From assembly GCA_022560695.1 (NCBI GenBank), contig JADFSP010000006.1, positions 1 to 64,000 on the forward strand: a DNA stretch of 64,000 nt, read 5' to 3'. This DNA is from Pseudomonadota bacterium (lineage in GTDB: Bacteria; Pseudomonadota; Gammaproteobacteria; Steroidobacterales; Woeseiaceae). The translations under genes and the position numbers were made by a program. How positions within the stretch are numbered: the stretch's first letter is position 1; every line of letters begins with the position of its first letter. The notes beneath the pieces are model-generated. The model worked only from the letters and a program-made list of their open reading frames with translations, was not told the origin of the DNA and searched no databases. Of this stretch, positions 17,141-24,974 are shown piece after piece.

Positions 17141-17371
17141 ATGCAACCTGAAATACAGACATTTGGCGAAGCGATCATAGCGGCGGCGCATGAGCGCATT
17201 TCACGGGAATTGAATGGCAAATCATGGTTAGAAATCGTCGATGAGTGGAATGCAACCGACGACCCGGCGCTTGCGGAAAAACTTCGAGCGGTCATTTCAG
17301 AATTGGCGAGAGAAAACATTCAATATCTTGGCGACAAAGTGGCAGAAAATTTGGAACTCCCGCTGCATTGA
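17141..17371 (+). CDS. Small acidic hypothetical island protein
   Basis: A 76-residue helical protein. I chose the ATG at 17141 because GGAG lies seven bases ahead; an in-frame upstream start at 17027 would overlap the small-terminase gene by almost 100 bases. It is acidic (NATDDPALAEKLRAVISELARENIQYLGDKVAENLEL) and has no known domain. Its position between small terminase and capsid genes suggests a morphogenesis or packaging accessory. That is inference from order only. Confidence 0.5.
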   Translation: MQPEIQTFGEAIIAAAHERISRELNGKSWLEIVDEWNATDDPALAEKLRAVISELARENIQYLGDKVAENLELPLH

Positions 17372-17406
17372 TTGTTTTGATAGAATTGCATCAGTTGATT
17401 TGTTGA

Positions 17407-17495
17407 GCGCAGCCGTTGCTCGCTCCAATGAATTGGCAGAACGCAGTCTCACCGCGCAGCCGTTGCTCGCGGGACCAGATTCCAGCCGTTGCTGA
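17407..17495. repeat. Three copies of a CAGCCGTTGCT repeat
   Basis: GCGCAGCCGTTGCTCGC occurs at 17407-17423 and exactly again at 17454-17470. A partial copy, CCAGCCGTTGCT, follows at 17482. They lie in the gap between the small ORF and the capsid gene. Placement near a small terminase gene makes a packaging (cos or pac) or regulatory site conceivable, but there is no direct evidence. Confidence 0.4.
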
Positions 17496-17601
17496 GTTTC
17501 GATTTGTATTCGCATTTGTACCCGATCATTAGTTGATTCGGGTTTATGTGTATTGAGTCGAGACTGCGCACGATTTCCCGCATTCCCGGCGGGAGATTTT
17601 T

Positions 17602-18897
17602 ATGAAAACCATTAAACAGATCAAAAGTGAGATGCGAGTGATCGCAGCACAAATGCGTGAAATGCAAGAAAACACGGTAGTAGAAGATCGTGGTTTCACC
17701 TCCAAGGAGAAAGTGAAGTGGGAGAAGTTGTTGCAGCGTTTCGACACCGAGGAAAAAGAGCTACAGCTCCTTGAACGAACGGGCGTGCCCGCTGGCGATC
17801 TTGCACATGCGATACCCCACCTTGGGAGCGTTATGTCTGGATCATCACGGTCGGCGAACTCGTACGCATCGCGGTTCTATGACGTAAAAACTGGTGAGGC
17901 GATTCGATCGTGGGATCGGTCAACTCCAATCGAGGCTATGCAAGAATCATTAGACCCGGAGCAGGTAGAGATTTGTCGCGGCCTTACGTTTGGTCATTTT
18001 CTGAGGGCGATTCAACTGGGCCCGAGGACCGAACAGGAGCAACGTGTACTGAGTATTGGCACGCCTTCTGCTGGTGGATTTACTGTTCCGCAGCCGCTAA
18101 TGGTTGAGTTTATAGACAACTTGCGAAATGCAGCTGTCGTGTTGGCTGCTGGTGCCGTGATCGTACCGATGGAAAGTAAGACGCTGGACATCGCCCGGCT
18201 GGATACTGACCCTACGCCTTCGTGGCGTGACGAAGGTGCCGCGGTTACTGCGAGTGATGCTGTGTTTAGCCAGGTCAAACTGGACGCACAGGATTTGAGC
18301 GTCGAGGTTGTGACGAGTAGGGAACTCGCACAGGACAGTGCGAACCTGGAGGCAATCCTGATGCGTAGTTTCATCGAAACGTTTGCCATCGAGTTGGATC
18401 GCGTTGCTCTGGTCGGTTCTGGTACGACGCCCGAGCCAGAAGGCGTCCTCAACGCTACTGGAGTGACTGAAATCGATTTAGCTGCCACAACGATGACCCG
18501 ATACCAGTCGCTTGTTGCGCTTCGTCGGGACGTTCAGAAGGCAAACGGCAAGCCGACCGCTTGGGTCATGAACCATACGACACAATCGGAGCTTGCTGGC
18601 CTCGAAGATTCAACCAATCAGCCCTTGCTTGCGCCTGCGTATTACTCCGATTTGGAAACGTTCGCGACCGGAGGGGTGCCTGACAATCTTGGCGGCGGGA
18701 CGGATGAGTCGCCGGTTTTCATCGGCAATTGGAGCGATCTGCTTTTGGGCATTCGGCATGACACATCAATCTCGGTAAATCCTTTCCTGAAAGCGGGCAC
18801 CGGTCAAATCTCGTGGTTTGTTCACCTCCGTGCCGATATTCAATTGGCGCGGCCTGCTTCGTTTGGCCGAATCATCGGCAATATCGGAGTTGTTTGA
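17602..18897 (+). CDS. HK97-family major capsid protein
   Basis: A 431-residue phage major capsid protein. The N-terminal 60-70 residues form a charged coiled coil like the delta/scaffolding domain of HK97 (IAAQMREMQENTVVEDRGFTSKEKVKWEKLL). The capsid domain follows with typical features: TPSAGGFTVPQPL, AAVVLAAGAVIVP, and SVEVVTSRELAQDSANLEA. Late parts FIGNWSDLLLGI and SWFVHLRADIQLARPASF are characteristic. A GGGAG sits eight bases ahead of the ATG. No protease, portal or head-tail connector gene is next to it, so an assembled capsid would need helper functions. Confidence 0.9.
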   Translation: MKTIKQIKSEMRVIAAQMREMQENTVVEDRGFTSKEKVKWEKLLQRFDTEEKELQLLERTGVPAGDLAHAIPHLGSVMSGSSRSANSYASRFYDVKTGEAIRSWDRSTPIEAMQESLDPEQVEICRGLTFGHFLRAIQLGPRTEQEQRVLSIGTPSAGGFTVPQPLMVEFIDNLRNAAVVLAAGAVIVPMESKTLDIARLDTDPTPSWRDEGAAVTASDAVFSQVKLDAQDLSVEVVTSRELAQDSANLEAILMRSFIETFAIELDRVALVGSGTTPEPEGVLNATGVTEIDLAATTMTRYQSLVALRRDVQKANGKPTAWVMNHTTQSELAGLEDSTNQPLLAPAYYSDLETFATGGVPDNLGGGTDESPVFIGNWSDLLLGIRHDTSISVNPFLKAGTGQISWFVHLRADIQLARPASFGRIIGNIGVV

Positions 18898-18911
18898 TAT
18901 TGGTATTACGT

Positions 18912-18931
18912 CTCGCGGCAAGCGAGTTTTT
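18912..18931 (+). terminator. Intrinsic terminator after the capsid gene
   Basis: CTCGC (18912-18916) pairs with GCGAG (18922-18926), and TTTTT follows at 18927-18931. It starts 14 bases after the capsid stop. It would end a rightward transcript of the structural genes. Confidence 0.65.
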
Positions 18932-19073
18932 CTCATGTTTCAAAATAGGGCTTTGATTGCGGATTAGTCAGTGAGTACCGCACCCGGAAAACCGCTGACA
19001 GCTCATGGTCCTTTCTTTCATGGGGGCGCGATGGGCTATTCAATTAATGTGATTTTAAGTTTGGTTCTGACTT

Positions 19074-19102
19074 AATGTCCGCTTTTCCCGAAAGCGGACA
19101 TT
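19074..19102. repeat. AATGTCCGCTTT palindrome
   Basis: AATGTCCGCTTT (19074-19085) pairs perfectly with AAAGCGGACATT (19091-19102) over a five-base loop. A related GGCCGCT/AGCGGAC sequence follows at 19130-19155, directly before the GNAT stop. Similar copies lie on the other side of that gene. The 271-bp stretch 18898-19168 holds no other feature besides the terminator. Confidence 0.55.
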
Positions 19103-19168
19103 TAGATCACCAAAAATCGGGTGAAATTAGGGGCCGCTAACGGCCATGAGCGGACAGTAGGCAGTGTT

Positions 19169-19744
19169 CTATTCGACGTACATTTCCTTCGTCATGTAGA
19201 AGTAAGGCATCAGTCCCCTATTTTCGCTAATCGAGTTATAAAGATCGATGTCTCCGTCATGAACCATTCCTAAATTTTGGAGCACTTTCTGAGAACCTAT
19301 ATTGTTTTTGTAGGTCACGCCCCATATCTTCGGTACATTTGTATTGCCAAACAGCCAGTCCACGCTAGCTTTGGCCGCCTCGCTCGTAATGTGCTGACCC
19401 CACCATGACTGGCCGATACCGTAGCCAATTTCGGGGTGAGCGTCCGACAGCTCCCCGCAAAGAAATCCGCAAAATCCGATCAGTTGGTTGCGTTTCCCGA
19501 TTGTGTCGTCTTTTAGAGTCACGGCCCAACCGCCCCAACCGAACTGCTTCCACGGATCGGTAAATGTTGAAATATACTCGCTCGCAATTTGTACGTGCTG
19601 CGCCGTGGTGTGAAGGTTATTTTCGGGAAGAGTTTTCATAACCTCTTTGTCACCAAATATCGTGTTGGCGAATGTATGTAGATCGTTTTTCGTGAAGCCT
19701 CTCAGTACTAGTCGTTCTGTTGTGAGCCTGGGTATGTGCTCCAT
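19169..19744 (-). CDS. RimJ/RimL-type GNAT acetyltransferase (island cargo)
   Basis: A 191-residue acetyltransferase of the RimJ/RimL kind. It starts IPRLTTERLVLRGFTKNDL, with a following PEIGYGIGQSWWGQHITSEA region at the acetyl-CoA site. The late NIGSQKVLQNLGMVHDG motif is typical. The family acetylates ribosomal protein N-termini, antibiotics or small metabolites; the substrate here is unknown. It is transcribed against the phage-like genes and is flanked on both sides by AGCGGAC palindromes, so it looks like separately acquired cargo. Confidence 0.85.
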   Translation of the reverse strand: MEHIPRLTTERLVLRGFTKNDLHTFANTIFGDKEVMKTLPENNLHTTAQHVQIASEYISTFTDPWKQFGWGGWAVTLKDDTIGKRNQLIGFCGFLCGELSDAHPEIGYGIGQSWWGQHITSEAAKASVDWLFGNTNVPKIWGVTYKNNIGSQKVLQNLGMVHDGDIDLYNSISENRGLMPYFYMTKEMYVE

Positions 19745-19766
19745 CGATGTTTCTCAACTTATAAAT

Positions 19767-19965
19767 GTCTGCTTTGGGTCATTAGCGGCCCCTCGCAATG
19801 CTACCAGTTCAATGGCCGCTTTAGGGTCGAAAGCGGACGCTTGACAAGAATTTTCCACAGCCGAATTTTGACAGTCGGCTTTTGCGCATGAAGCAGTCAT
19901 TCAAGCGACTGGAAAAACGCTGCCGCGAAGGGCTCAAAACGGCCAAAAGCGGCCGTTTATCGTGG
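19767..19965. repeat. Cluster of degenerate CCGCTTT/AAAGCGG palindromes
   Basis: Three imperfect hairpins with CTGCTTTGGGTCATTAGCGG (19768-19787), GGCCGCTTTAGGGTCGAAAG (19814-19833), and AAACGGCC...GGCCGTTT (19938-19960). They share the core GCTTT...AGCGG with the palindrome at 19074-19102. Together they bracket the GNAT gene and separate it from the next cargo gene. They may be remnants of a dispersed palindromic repeat family. Confidence 0.45.
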
Positions 19966-20017
19966 ATCACTAACGCCTAGTTCACCGGCTGGTCTTGTGC
20001 TGCGCTTTCGTTATGGA

Positions 20018-20803
20018 TCATATGTTCGGTAAGTGATTCTTCGGGCCTTTCCAATCAAAAGCATCCAGAGTCCTTTGAAATATTGACGTTAGTGCCTCCA
20101 TTGAAGCTGGAGACACATCGACTTCACCATAGTGGCCATCTGCCATTGTATTGCCATATTTTGTTCCAATTAAGTTATTCAGAACCAGCGCTCCACCATC
20201 CGCCTTTATCAATTGATTGTCGATCGGCTTTAAATCTAGCGGCTGAGGATTTCTTCCAGCACCAAGCCCTCTAGAGCGATCTTCCATATGTTGCGACGTA
20301 TTTCGAACGCCCCTTAGATCTGAAAAGGATTCTCCAAACTCTCGATGCAACTTTTGAATCGCAGGTGGTGAATTGCTCAGATTTTTTAATACATTGAGAA
20401 GTTTATCAAATGCATCAAGGGAATATAGGAATGACCGAGCATGCAAGAATGGCTGATTATGCTCAAACTCTCGGGGAAGTTTTCCAGCTTGCCACTGCTC
20501 ACGTTTAAATATGACTTCTACTTCGAAATGAATTTCGTCATAAACTTCGTGATTGTAGGGATTTTCATATTTTTTCTCGACTTCTTTTCGAATTTCAGAT
20601 CGCCTTTGAGCATCGGCTTGCCACTGTTCGCTTGAAGGGAAGTCCCTATTTTGCTGAATTACGTGAAGAAACATATTTAGCGACAGATTAGCCTCATAGA
20701 ACTGAGACTCTAATCCTCTAAGAATACCTTCAGCTTCCCAAGACCAATCGCGGTCTTCGTAATCTAGCCAAGTCCCAAGCTTAACAATCTCGTATATGAA
20801 CAA
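20018..20803 (-). CDS. HEPN-motif-like cargo protein, 261 aa
   Basis: No family is recognised with certainty. The 261-residue product is mostly helical. It contains VRNTSQHMEDR around residues 166-176, an R-x4-H arrangement as in HEPN ribonucleases and HEPN-related helical bundles. Upstream helices (RSFLYSLDAFDKLLNVLKNL) fit such a bundle. Many mobile-element defence toxins are HEPN proteins, but no partner antitoxin or nucleotidyltransferase lies beside it. The start is TTG at 20803 with GGAGAG six bases ahead. Low local GC relative to the chromosome supports recent acquisition. Confidence 0.5.
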   Translation of the reverse strand: MFIYEIVKLGTWLDYEDRDWSWEAEGILRGLESQFYEANLSLNMFLHVIQQNRDFPSSEQWQADAQRRSEIRKEVEKKYENPYNHEVYDEIHFEVEVIFKREQWQAGKLPREFEHNQPFLHARSFLYSLDAFDKLLNVLKNLSNSPPAIQKLHREFGESFSDLRGVRNTSQHMEDRSRGLGAGRNPQPLDLKPIDNQLIKADGGALVLNNLIGTKYGNTMADGHYGEVDVSPASMEALTSIFQRTLDAFDWKGPKNHLPNI

Positions 20804-21210
20804 GAAGCTCTCCGTAATTCATAACAGCTAGTTACGATTTCAAGGATATATATGTATCACCACAGAATCGCGAGATAATTGGCCTATAGTTTAATGGCTG
20901 CTGTGGGTCGCATCCCGCCGTTCAGAACTCTGCCACCTCAACGGCAGCTATCGGTTGCAAAGGAGCCGCCTAAAAATTCTTTTTAGCAATACATCTGCCA
21001 GGAGAGACTTCCCGAGCGGGTCTGTTATGTGTTGTGAGCCATGCCGCCTCAGACCGCCAAGCCACGATTGCCGATTATTGCGCACCCTACCCCTACCCTC
21101 TTTCAATAGCGGCAAACTGTGACTTCCCCGCCTTTTTGTTCGAATGAGACTTAGATGAGACTTATTGACTGTCACTGACTGGGAAAAATCGTATAAGTAT
21201 TTGAAATATA
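20804..21210. other. Gene-free right end of the island
   Basis: About 400 bp with no supported gene. It carries two direct TGAGACTTA motifs at 21143-21167 that match the motifs beside the integrase, and then the tRNA-Lys attachment site. It is therefore best read as the attR arm region of the island. Confidence 0.5.
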
Positions 21211-21285
21211 TGGTGGGGCGTCGGGGAGTCGAACCCCGGACCAGTCGGTTAAAAGCCGAATGCTCTACCTCTGAGCTAACGCCCC
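21211..21285 (-). tRNA. tRNA-Lys (TTT), island attR
   Basis: A complete tRNA with encoded CCA (21211-21213 complement). Acceptor 5' strand GGGGCGT pairs with ACGCCCC, the D arm is GCTC/GAGC, the anticodon stem TTCGG/CCGAC, the loop CTTTTAA gives anticodon TTT, and the T arm is CGGGG/CCCCG. The 3' half from the anticodon loop onward was brought by the island: it differs in the T stem from the displaced original at 13389-13433. Before integration the gene probably lay between cpoB and thrA. Confidence 0.95.
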
Positions 21286-21364
21286 GTGATCGGCGGATAG
21301 CGGCATGCCGCCGAAGTACCGGCGGCATCATACCGAATAAGCATCGAATGACAAGACGATTGCC

Positions 21365-21458
21365 TAGTGTCCTGTCCCGTACCTGGTTTCGCGAAGATGT
21401 CGGGTCGTTGTCACCGCTGGCAAGGCATGACGACGAGTAGTGGCGGGACAGGACACTA
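21365..21458. mobile_element. 94-bp inverted-repeat mini-element at the cpoB 3' end
   Basis: Perfect 15-bp terminal inverted repeats TAGTGTCCTGTCCCG at 21365-21379 and 21444-21458, the same as the outer 15 bases of the element between thrB and thrC (one mismatch to its left end). The interior is unrelated in length and carries an imperfect GTCGTTGTCA/TGACGACGAG hairpin. The right end again supplies the TAG stop codon of the adjoining minus-strand gene, cpoB. Confidence 0.7.
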
Positions 21459-22226
21459 TACGCCCTCGGTTACCATGCGCTTCAAACGCTGCCCGGCGAG
21501 ACGTGAGGCGGTCGTCTCAGGATAGTTTGACTGGACCTTGGCCAGTGCCCCGCGCGCTGCATTCCAACGTTCAAGTTCGTAGTTGCAGTACCCGACCTTC
21601 AGCAATGCATCGGGTACTTTGCGCGAGCGCGGGTATTCGTCAATTACGACGGCAAACGCGGCCAGCGCATTATTGAACTTCTGCGTCACGTAATACGATT
21701 CCGCCAGCCAGTACTGCGCGTTATCAGCCAGTTCGCTATCGGCGTAGGTAACAAGAAACTGTTTGAACGCCATTGCAGCCTGCTCATAACGCTGTTCCTT
21801 GAGCAGCTCAAACGCTGCCTGGTAATTGTCCCGATCCGAGCCACCGGGAACCGGCAGTTGCCCCGGCGATAACTCACCGCCGTCGAGCACGCTGACGTTG
21901 TGCGCCTGCAGACCACTCTCGAGTTCCTGTATGCGGGCGTCAAGATCTGCGTACAGATCCCTCTGCCGCTCAGCCATCGTCGATGCGTCGTGCTCCAGTA
22001 TCTCGGCGCCGCCTTGCAGCTCATCGACCCGCCGCTCGAGCGCCGCGACCTGTTGCGACATGTTGACGAGGCTCTGGTTTTGAATAACGCGCTCGACGGC
22101 CTGCAATCGACGTTCGAGCTCCGACAGCTTGATCAACACCGGATCTTCTGACGGCGGCGTCAGCACCGAACAGGCACCGAGCGCCAGCGCAGGAAATACA
22201 GCAAGGACGGAGGTCGTAATCTTCAC
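21456..22226 (-). CDS. cpoB: Cell division coordinator CpoB (YbgF)
   Basis: A periplasmic 256-residue TolA-associated protein. It has an N-terminal signal (a possible lipobox at GACS, residues 18-20 region), a coiled coil (about 30-105, ELERRLQAVERVIQ) and C-terminal TPR repeats from about 135 (YQAAFELLKEQRYEQAAMAFKQFL). CpoB links peptidoglycan synthesis with Tol-mediated outer-membrane constriction. GTG start. It is the last gene of the tol-pal cluster. Its TAG stop lies in the terminal repeat of the adjacent mini-element. Confidence 0.9.
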   Translation of the reverse strand: MKITTSVLAVFPALALGACSVLTPPSEDPVLIKLSELERRLQAVERVIQNQSLVNMSQQVAALERRVDELQGGAEILEHDASTMAERQRDLYADLDARIQELESGLQAHNVSVLDGGELSPGQLPVPGGSDRDNYQAAFELLKEQRYEQAAMAFKQFLVTYADSELADNAQYWLAESYYVTQKFNNALAAFAVVIDEYPRSRKVPDALLKVGYCNYELERWNAARGALAKVQSNYPETTASRLAGQRLKRMVTEGV

Positions 22227-22244
22227 GGTAGCGTTCCGAAAGCG

Positions 22245-22763
22245 TCAGTTGATGTACTTGATCTCGACACGGCGATTTTGTGCATAGTCGCTTTCGCTGC
22301 TGCCAAACGCCTGTGGACGCTCCTCGCCAAAGCTAACCGTCGATATCTGCCCCGCAGCGGCACCCTGTATCAACAACAAACGTCGCACTGCCTGCGAGCG
22401 ACGCTCACCGAGACCGATGTTGTACTCGCGCGAACCGCGTTCGTCAGCATGGCCTTCGAGGCGGATCTCGAGCCGCGAATTGTTGGCCATCTGGGCAGCG
22501 TGGCGCGCGACGATGTCGGTGTCCATGGCACGAACCTCCCACGAGTCGAAATCAAAATAAATGATATTGCTGAGTTCGCCGGCGTACGGGTCGGCGATGG
22601 GCTCGCCATTACCATACGCATCATCGCTATACGTGTCGGTACTGGCACCACCATCGCCGCCATATTGCGTGTCGGCAGCATCCGGGTCCGGTAGTGTTTG
22701 CCCCGTACAGCCAACGAGCAGCACGGCGGCCAGGATAAATACGATCAATTTGTAGTGAGGCAT
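22245..22763 (-). CDS. pal: Peptidoglycan-associated lipoprotein Pal
   Basis: A 172-residue outer-membrane lipoprotein. The start at 22763 is chosen because AGGA lies seven bases upstream and a signal peptide with lipobox LVGC follows at once. The OmpA-like domain occupies the C-terminal 110 residues: FDFDSWEVR, LEGHADERGSREYNIGLGERR, and ERRPQAFG-like ending. The D and R residues that bind meso-diaminopimelate are in HADERG...R. It anchors the outer membrane to peptidoglycan and interacts with TolB. Confidence 0.95.
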   Translation of the reverse strand: MPHYKLIVFILAAVLLVGCTGQTLPDPDAADTQYGGDGGASTDTYSDDAYGNGEPIADPYAGELSNIIYFDFDSWEVRAMDTDIVARHAAQMANNSRLEIRLEGHADERGSREYNIGLGERRSQAVRRLLLIQGAAAGQISTVSFGEERPQAFGSSESDYAQNRRVEIKYIN

Positions 22764-22856
22764 ATCAGGGTCCTTTGGTATCTTATTCCGTTTTGTATAG
22801 AAATTCATTTATTAACAATGATTTATACGTATATTTTCATGTAATACATTAACTTT

Positions 22857-24158
22857 CTAGAAGCGCGGAAACGGCGACCAAACCGGTTCCCGCACGTCGA
22901 CCTGTCCGGACGCCAGTCGTTGCCGTATCAAACCGTCGGCCGACACGGATTCAAGCACCCCGTTGCGGCCCTGACGCGTGGCATAAATCAGTGTATCGCT
23001 GTTCGGTGCGAAGCTTGGCGACTCATCCTGCCGTCCAACCGACAGTATAAGCAGATCGCGACGCTCCACATTCATGATCGCGATGCGAAAATTGCCACGA
23101 TCGTTGTGCACCATCGCGAGACGGGTGCCGTCCGGCGACAATCGCGGCCGCGCATTATAGCTCCCTTCGAACGTAATGCGCTGCGGAGTTCCGCCATCCA
23201 CCGCTACCCTGTAGATTTGCGGCCCGCCGCTGCGATCCGAGGTGAAGTAGATAAATCGTCCATCCGGCGACCAGCTGCCCTCTGTATCGATCGCGCGGTG
23301 CGTCGTCAGACGTTTCGTTTTTTTCGTGGAGATATCGAGTATGTGGATATCGAGGTTGCCGTCGATGCCACCCAACGTCAGCACGAGTTTGCGGCCGTCC
23401 GGCGAAAACGCCGGTGCACCGTTGATACCGGGCTTGCTCGATACCCGTTGCCGGTTCCCGGTGCGAAGGGTCTGCACGAATACCGACGACTTACTGCCCT
23501 CGAAGGAAACGTATGCAAGCCGGCGACTGTCGGGTGACCACGCCGGGGACATGATCGGATCGGCGCTTTCCATGATCGTGTGTTCATTCTCACCGTCCTG
23601 ATCCGCGACAACCAGTTTGTAGAGCTTGCCGTCACGCTGTTCCTCAACCGTTACATAGGCGACCTTGGTCCCGAAGACGCCTTTGATGCCGGTCAATTTT
23701 TCGTAAATCATGTCGGCGGTGCGATGTGCAACGCGACGCATCGTGCCACGGCTGGCCGGCATGCGGTAGCCGACAAGCTGGCGACGGCGAAATACGTCGA
23801 ATAACTGAAACTGCACGGTATAGGCGTTAGCTCCGGTTTGCTCCACGCGACCGATCACGACAGCCTCAACTCCGAGTATCGACCAGTCGTCGAAGTCCAA
23901 ATCGGCGCCTGCCGTCGGCTTTTGCAGCATGTCTCCCTCTGGAATCGGCGCGAAGCGCCCGCTGCGCGTCAGGTCAGCGCCGATGACCTCGGCAATGTCC
24001 AGCGGCATACCGGGCGATGTGCCCACCCAGGCGAAAGGCACGACCGCAACCGGCGTGCGACTGCCCGCACCTTGTGTGATTTCGATCTTCAGCTCGGCCT
24101 GGGCGGTACCAACCAGCAGGATGGCGATAATCAGTGTCTTGAAAGTATGTCGGAGCAC
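22857..24158 (-). CDS. tolB: Tol-Pal system protein TolB
   Basis: A 433-residue periplasmic beta-propeller. A signal peptide (LIIAILLVGTAQA) ends near residue 21, an N-terminal TolA-binding domain spans about 22-165, and WD40-like PD40 repeats follow (MSPAWSPDSRRLAYVSFE, GAPAFSPDGRKLVLTLGG, EGSWSPDGRFIYFTSDR). It connects inner-membrane TolQRA with Pal. GTG start preceded by GAGGC. The AT-rich gap 22764-22856 to pal contains no gene. Confidence 0.95.
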   Translation of the reverse strand: MLRHTFKTLIIAILLVGTAQAELKIEITQGAGSRTPVAVVPFAWVGTSPGMPLDIAEVIGADLTRSGRFAPIPEGDMLQKPTAGADLDFDDWSILGVEAVVIGRVEQTGANAYTVQFQLFDVFRRRQLVGYRMPASRGTMRRVAHRTADMIYEKLTGIKGVFGTKVAYVTVEEQRDGKLYKLVVADQDGENEHTIMESADPIMSPAWSPDSRRLAYVSFEGSKSSVFVQTLRTGNRQRVSSKPGINGAPAFSPDGRKLVLTLGGIDGNLDIHILDISTKKTKRLTTHRAIDTEGSWSPDGRFIYFTSDRSGGPQIYRVAVDGGTPQRITFEGSYNARPRLSPDGTRLAMVHNDRGNFRIAIMNVERRDLLILSVGRQDESPSFAPNSDTLIYATRQGRNGVLESVSADGLIRQRLASGQVDVREPVWSPFPRF

Positions 24159-24188
24159 GTCTGCCTCGTCGATTCAGGTGTCACGGCG

Positions 24189-24971
24189 TCATTGTTCAGG
24201 TTTGAACACTAACATCAAGTTGCGGTCGAAAATGTTGAGATTCGAGGGTTCCGGCAATGGCGATGCCTTGAATACCGCAGCCTCGATTGAGCGCCGTACA
24301 GCTTCATCGCCGTTACAACTCAGGATGATGACACTGACGACCCGGCCGCCAGGCAACTGCTGCACGCGCACATCGCACTCGAGGCCCGGCTGCGCACTTG
24401 CAGGCTTTACCCAGCTACGCGTGACTCTTTGCTGAATGGCGAATATGTACGCCTCTCGTTCCCCGGAACTGATGCTCTGCAGACGCTCATCCTCGGCGGC
24501 GATCTCATCCTGCAATTCAAGGGCTTCCTGCTGACGCCGACGACGCTCGTTTTCCTCTCGCTGTCGTTTTACGTCTTCCTGGCGAACGCGCTCCGCCTCT
24601 GCCCGCTTGCGCTCGGTCTCGGCTTCCTCATCGAGACGCTTTCGTTCTGCTTCTTGCAACCGGATTTTTTCGAGACGCTGCTGCTCAATCAGTGTATCTC
24701 GCCTTCGCTTTTCTTCCTCGGCCGCTATGCGCTTTAGCTCATCAAGGTCAGGTTCCGGTTCGGCCGGCAACGGCTCTGGCTCCGGGCGCTGTTCCTCGAC
24801 GGGCGGTGGTGTGACAGCACTCTCGGCAACCAGTGTCGCCTTGATGGCCAGTGGTCCGAGCGGACGCGCCGCCACGGAAAAATCAAACCCAACCACGATC
24901 GCAGCAAACATCAGCGCGTGCAAAAGCAAGGCAAGCGAGATTGGAACAACGTTGTAGCTGTCGCGTGTCAC
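24189..24971 (-). CDS. tolA: TolA energy-transducing protein
   Basis: A 260-residue inner-membrane protein spanning the periplasm. One N-terminal membrane segment (about 11-30) is followed by a proline-rich linker (PEPEPLPAEPEP). A long charged helix (about 80-165, rich in EKRRR/AERKR) comes next. A TonB_C/TolA-C-type domain starts near 170 (FAIQQRVTRSWVKP). It is shorter than the E. coli protein because of a shorter helix. Start GTG at 24971, just after the tolR stop. Confidence 0.92.
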   Translation of the reverse strand: MTRDSYNVVPISLALLLHALMFAAIVVGFDFSVAARPLGPLAIKATLVAESAVTPPPVEEQRPEPEPLPAEPEPDLDELKRIAAEEEKRRRDTLIEQQRLEKIRLQEAERKRLDEEAETERKRAEAERVRQEDVKRQREENERRRRQQEALELQDEIAAEDERLQSISSGEREAYIFAIQQRVTRSWVKPASAQPGLECDVRVQQLPGGRVVSVIILSCNGDEAVRRSIEAAVFKASPLPEPSNLNIFDRNLMLVFKPEQ

Positions 24972-24974
24972 GCG

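Larger units (their letters stand above)
13417..21255. mobile_element. tRNA-Lys-integrated island, satellite-phage-like
   Basis: A 7.84-kb element bounded by 17-bp direct repeats in the tRNA-Lys anticodon arm. It encodes, in order, an integrase next to attL, an HTH protein, an AlpA/excisionase-like protein, an FDXHR-type zinc protein, a P27-like small terminase, an HK97-type capsid protein, a GNAT acetyltransferase and a HEPN-like protein. There is no large terminase, portal, tail or lysis gene. That composition resembles phage-inducible chromosomal islands, especially reduced capsid-encoding ones, which depend on a helper phage; the classification is inference. Confidence 0.75.
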
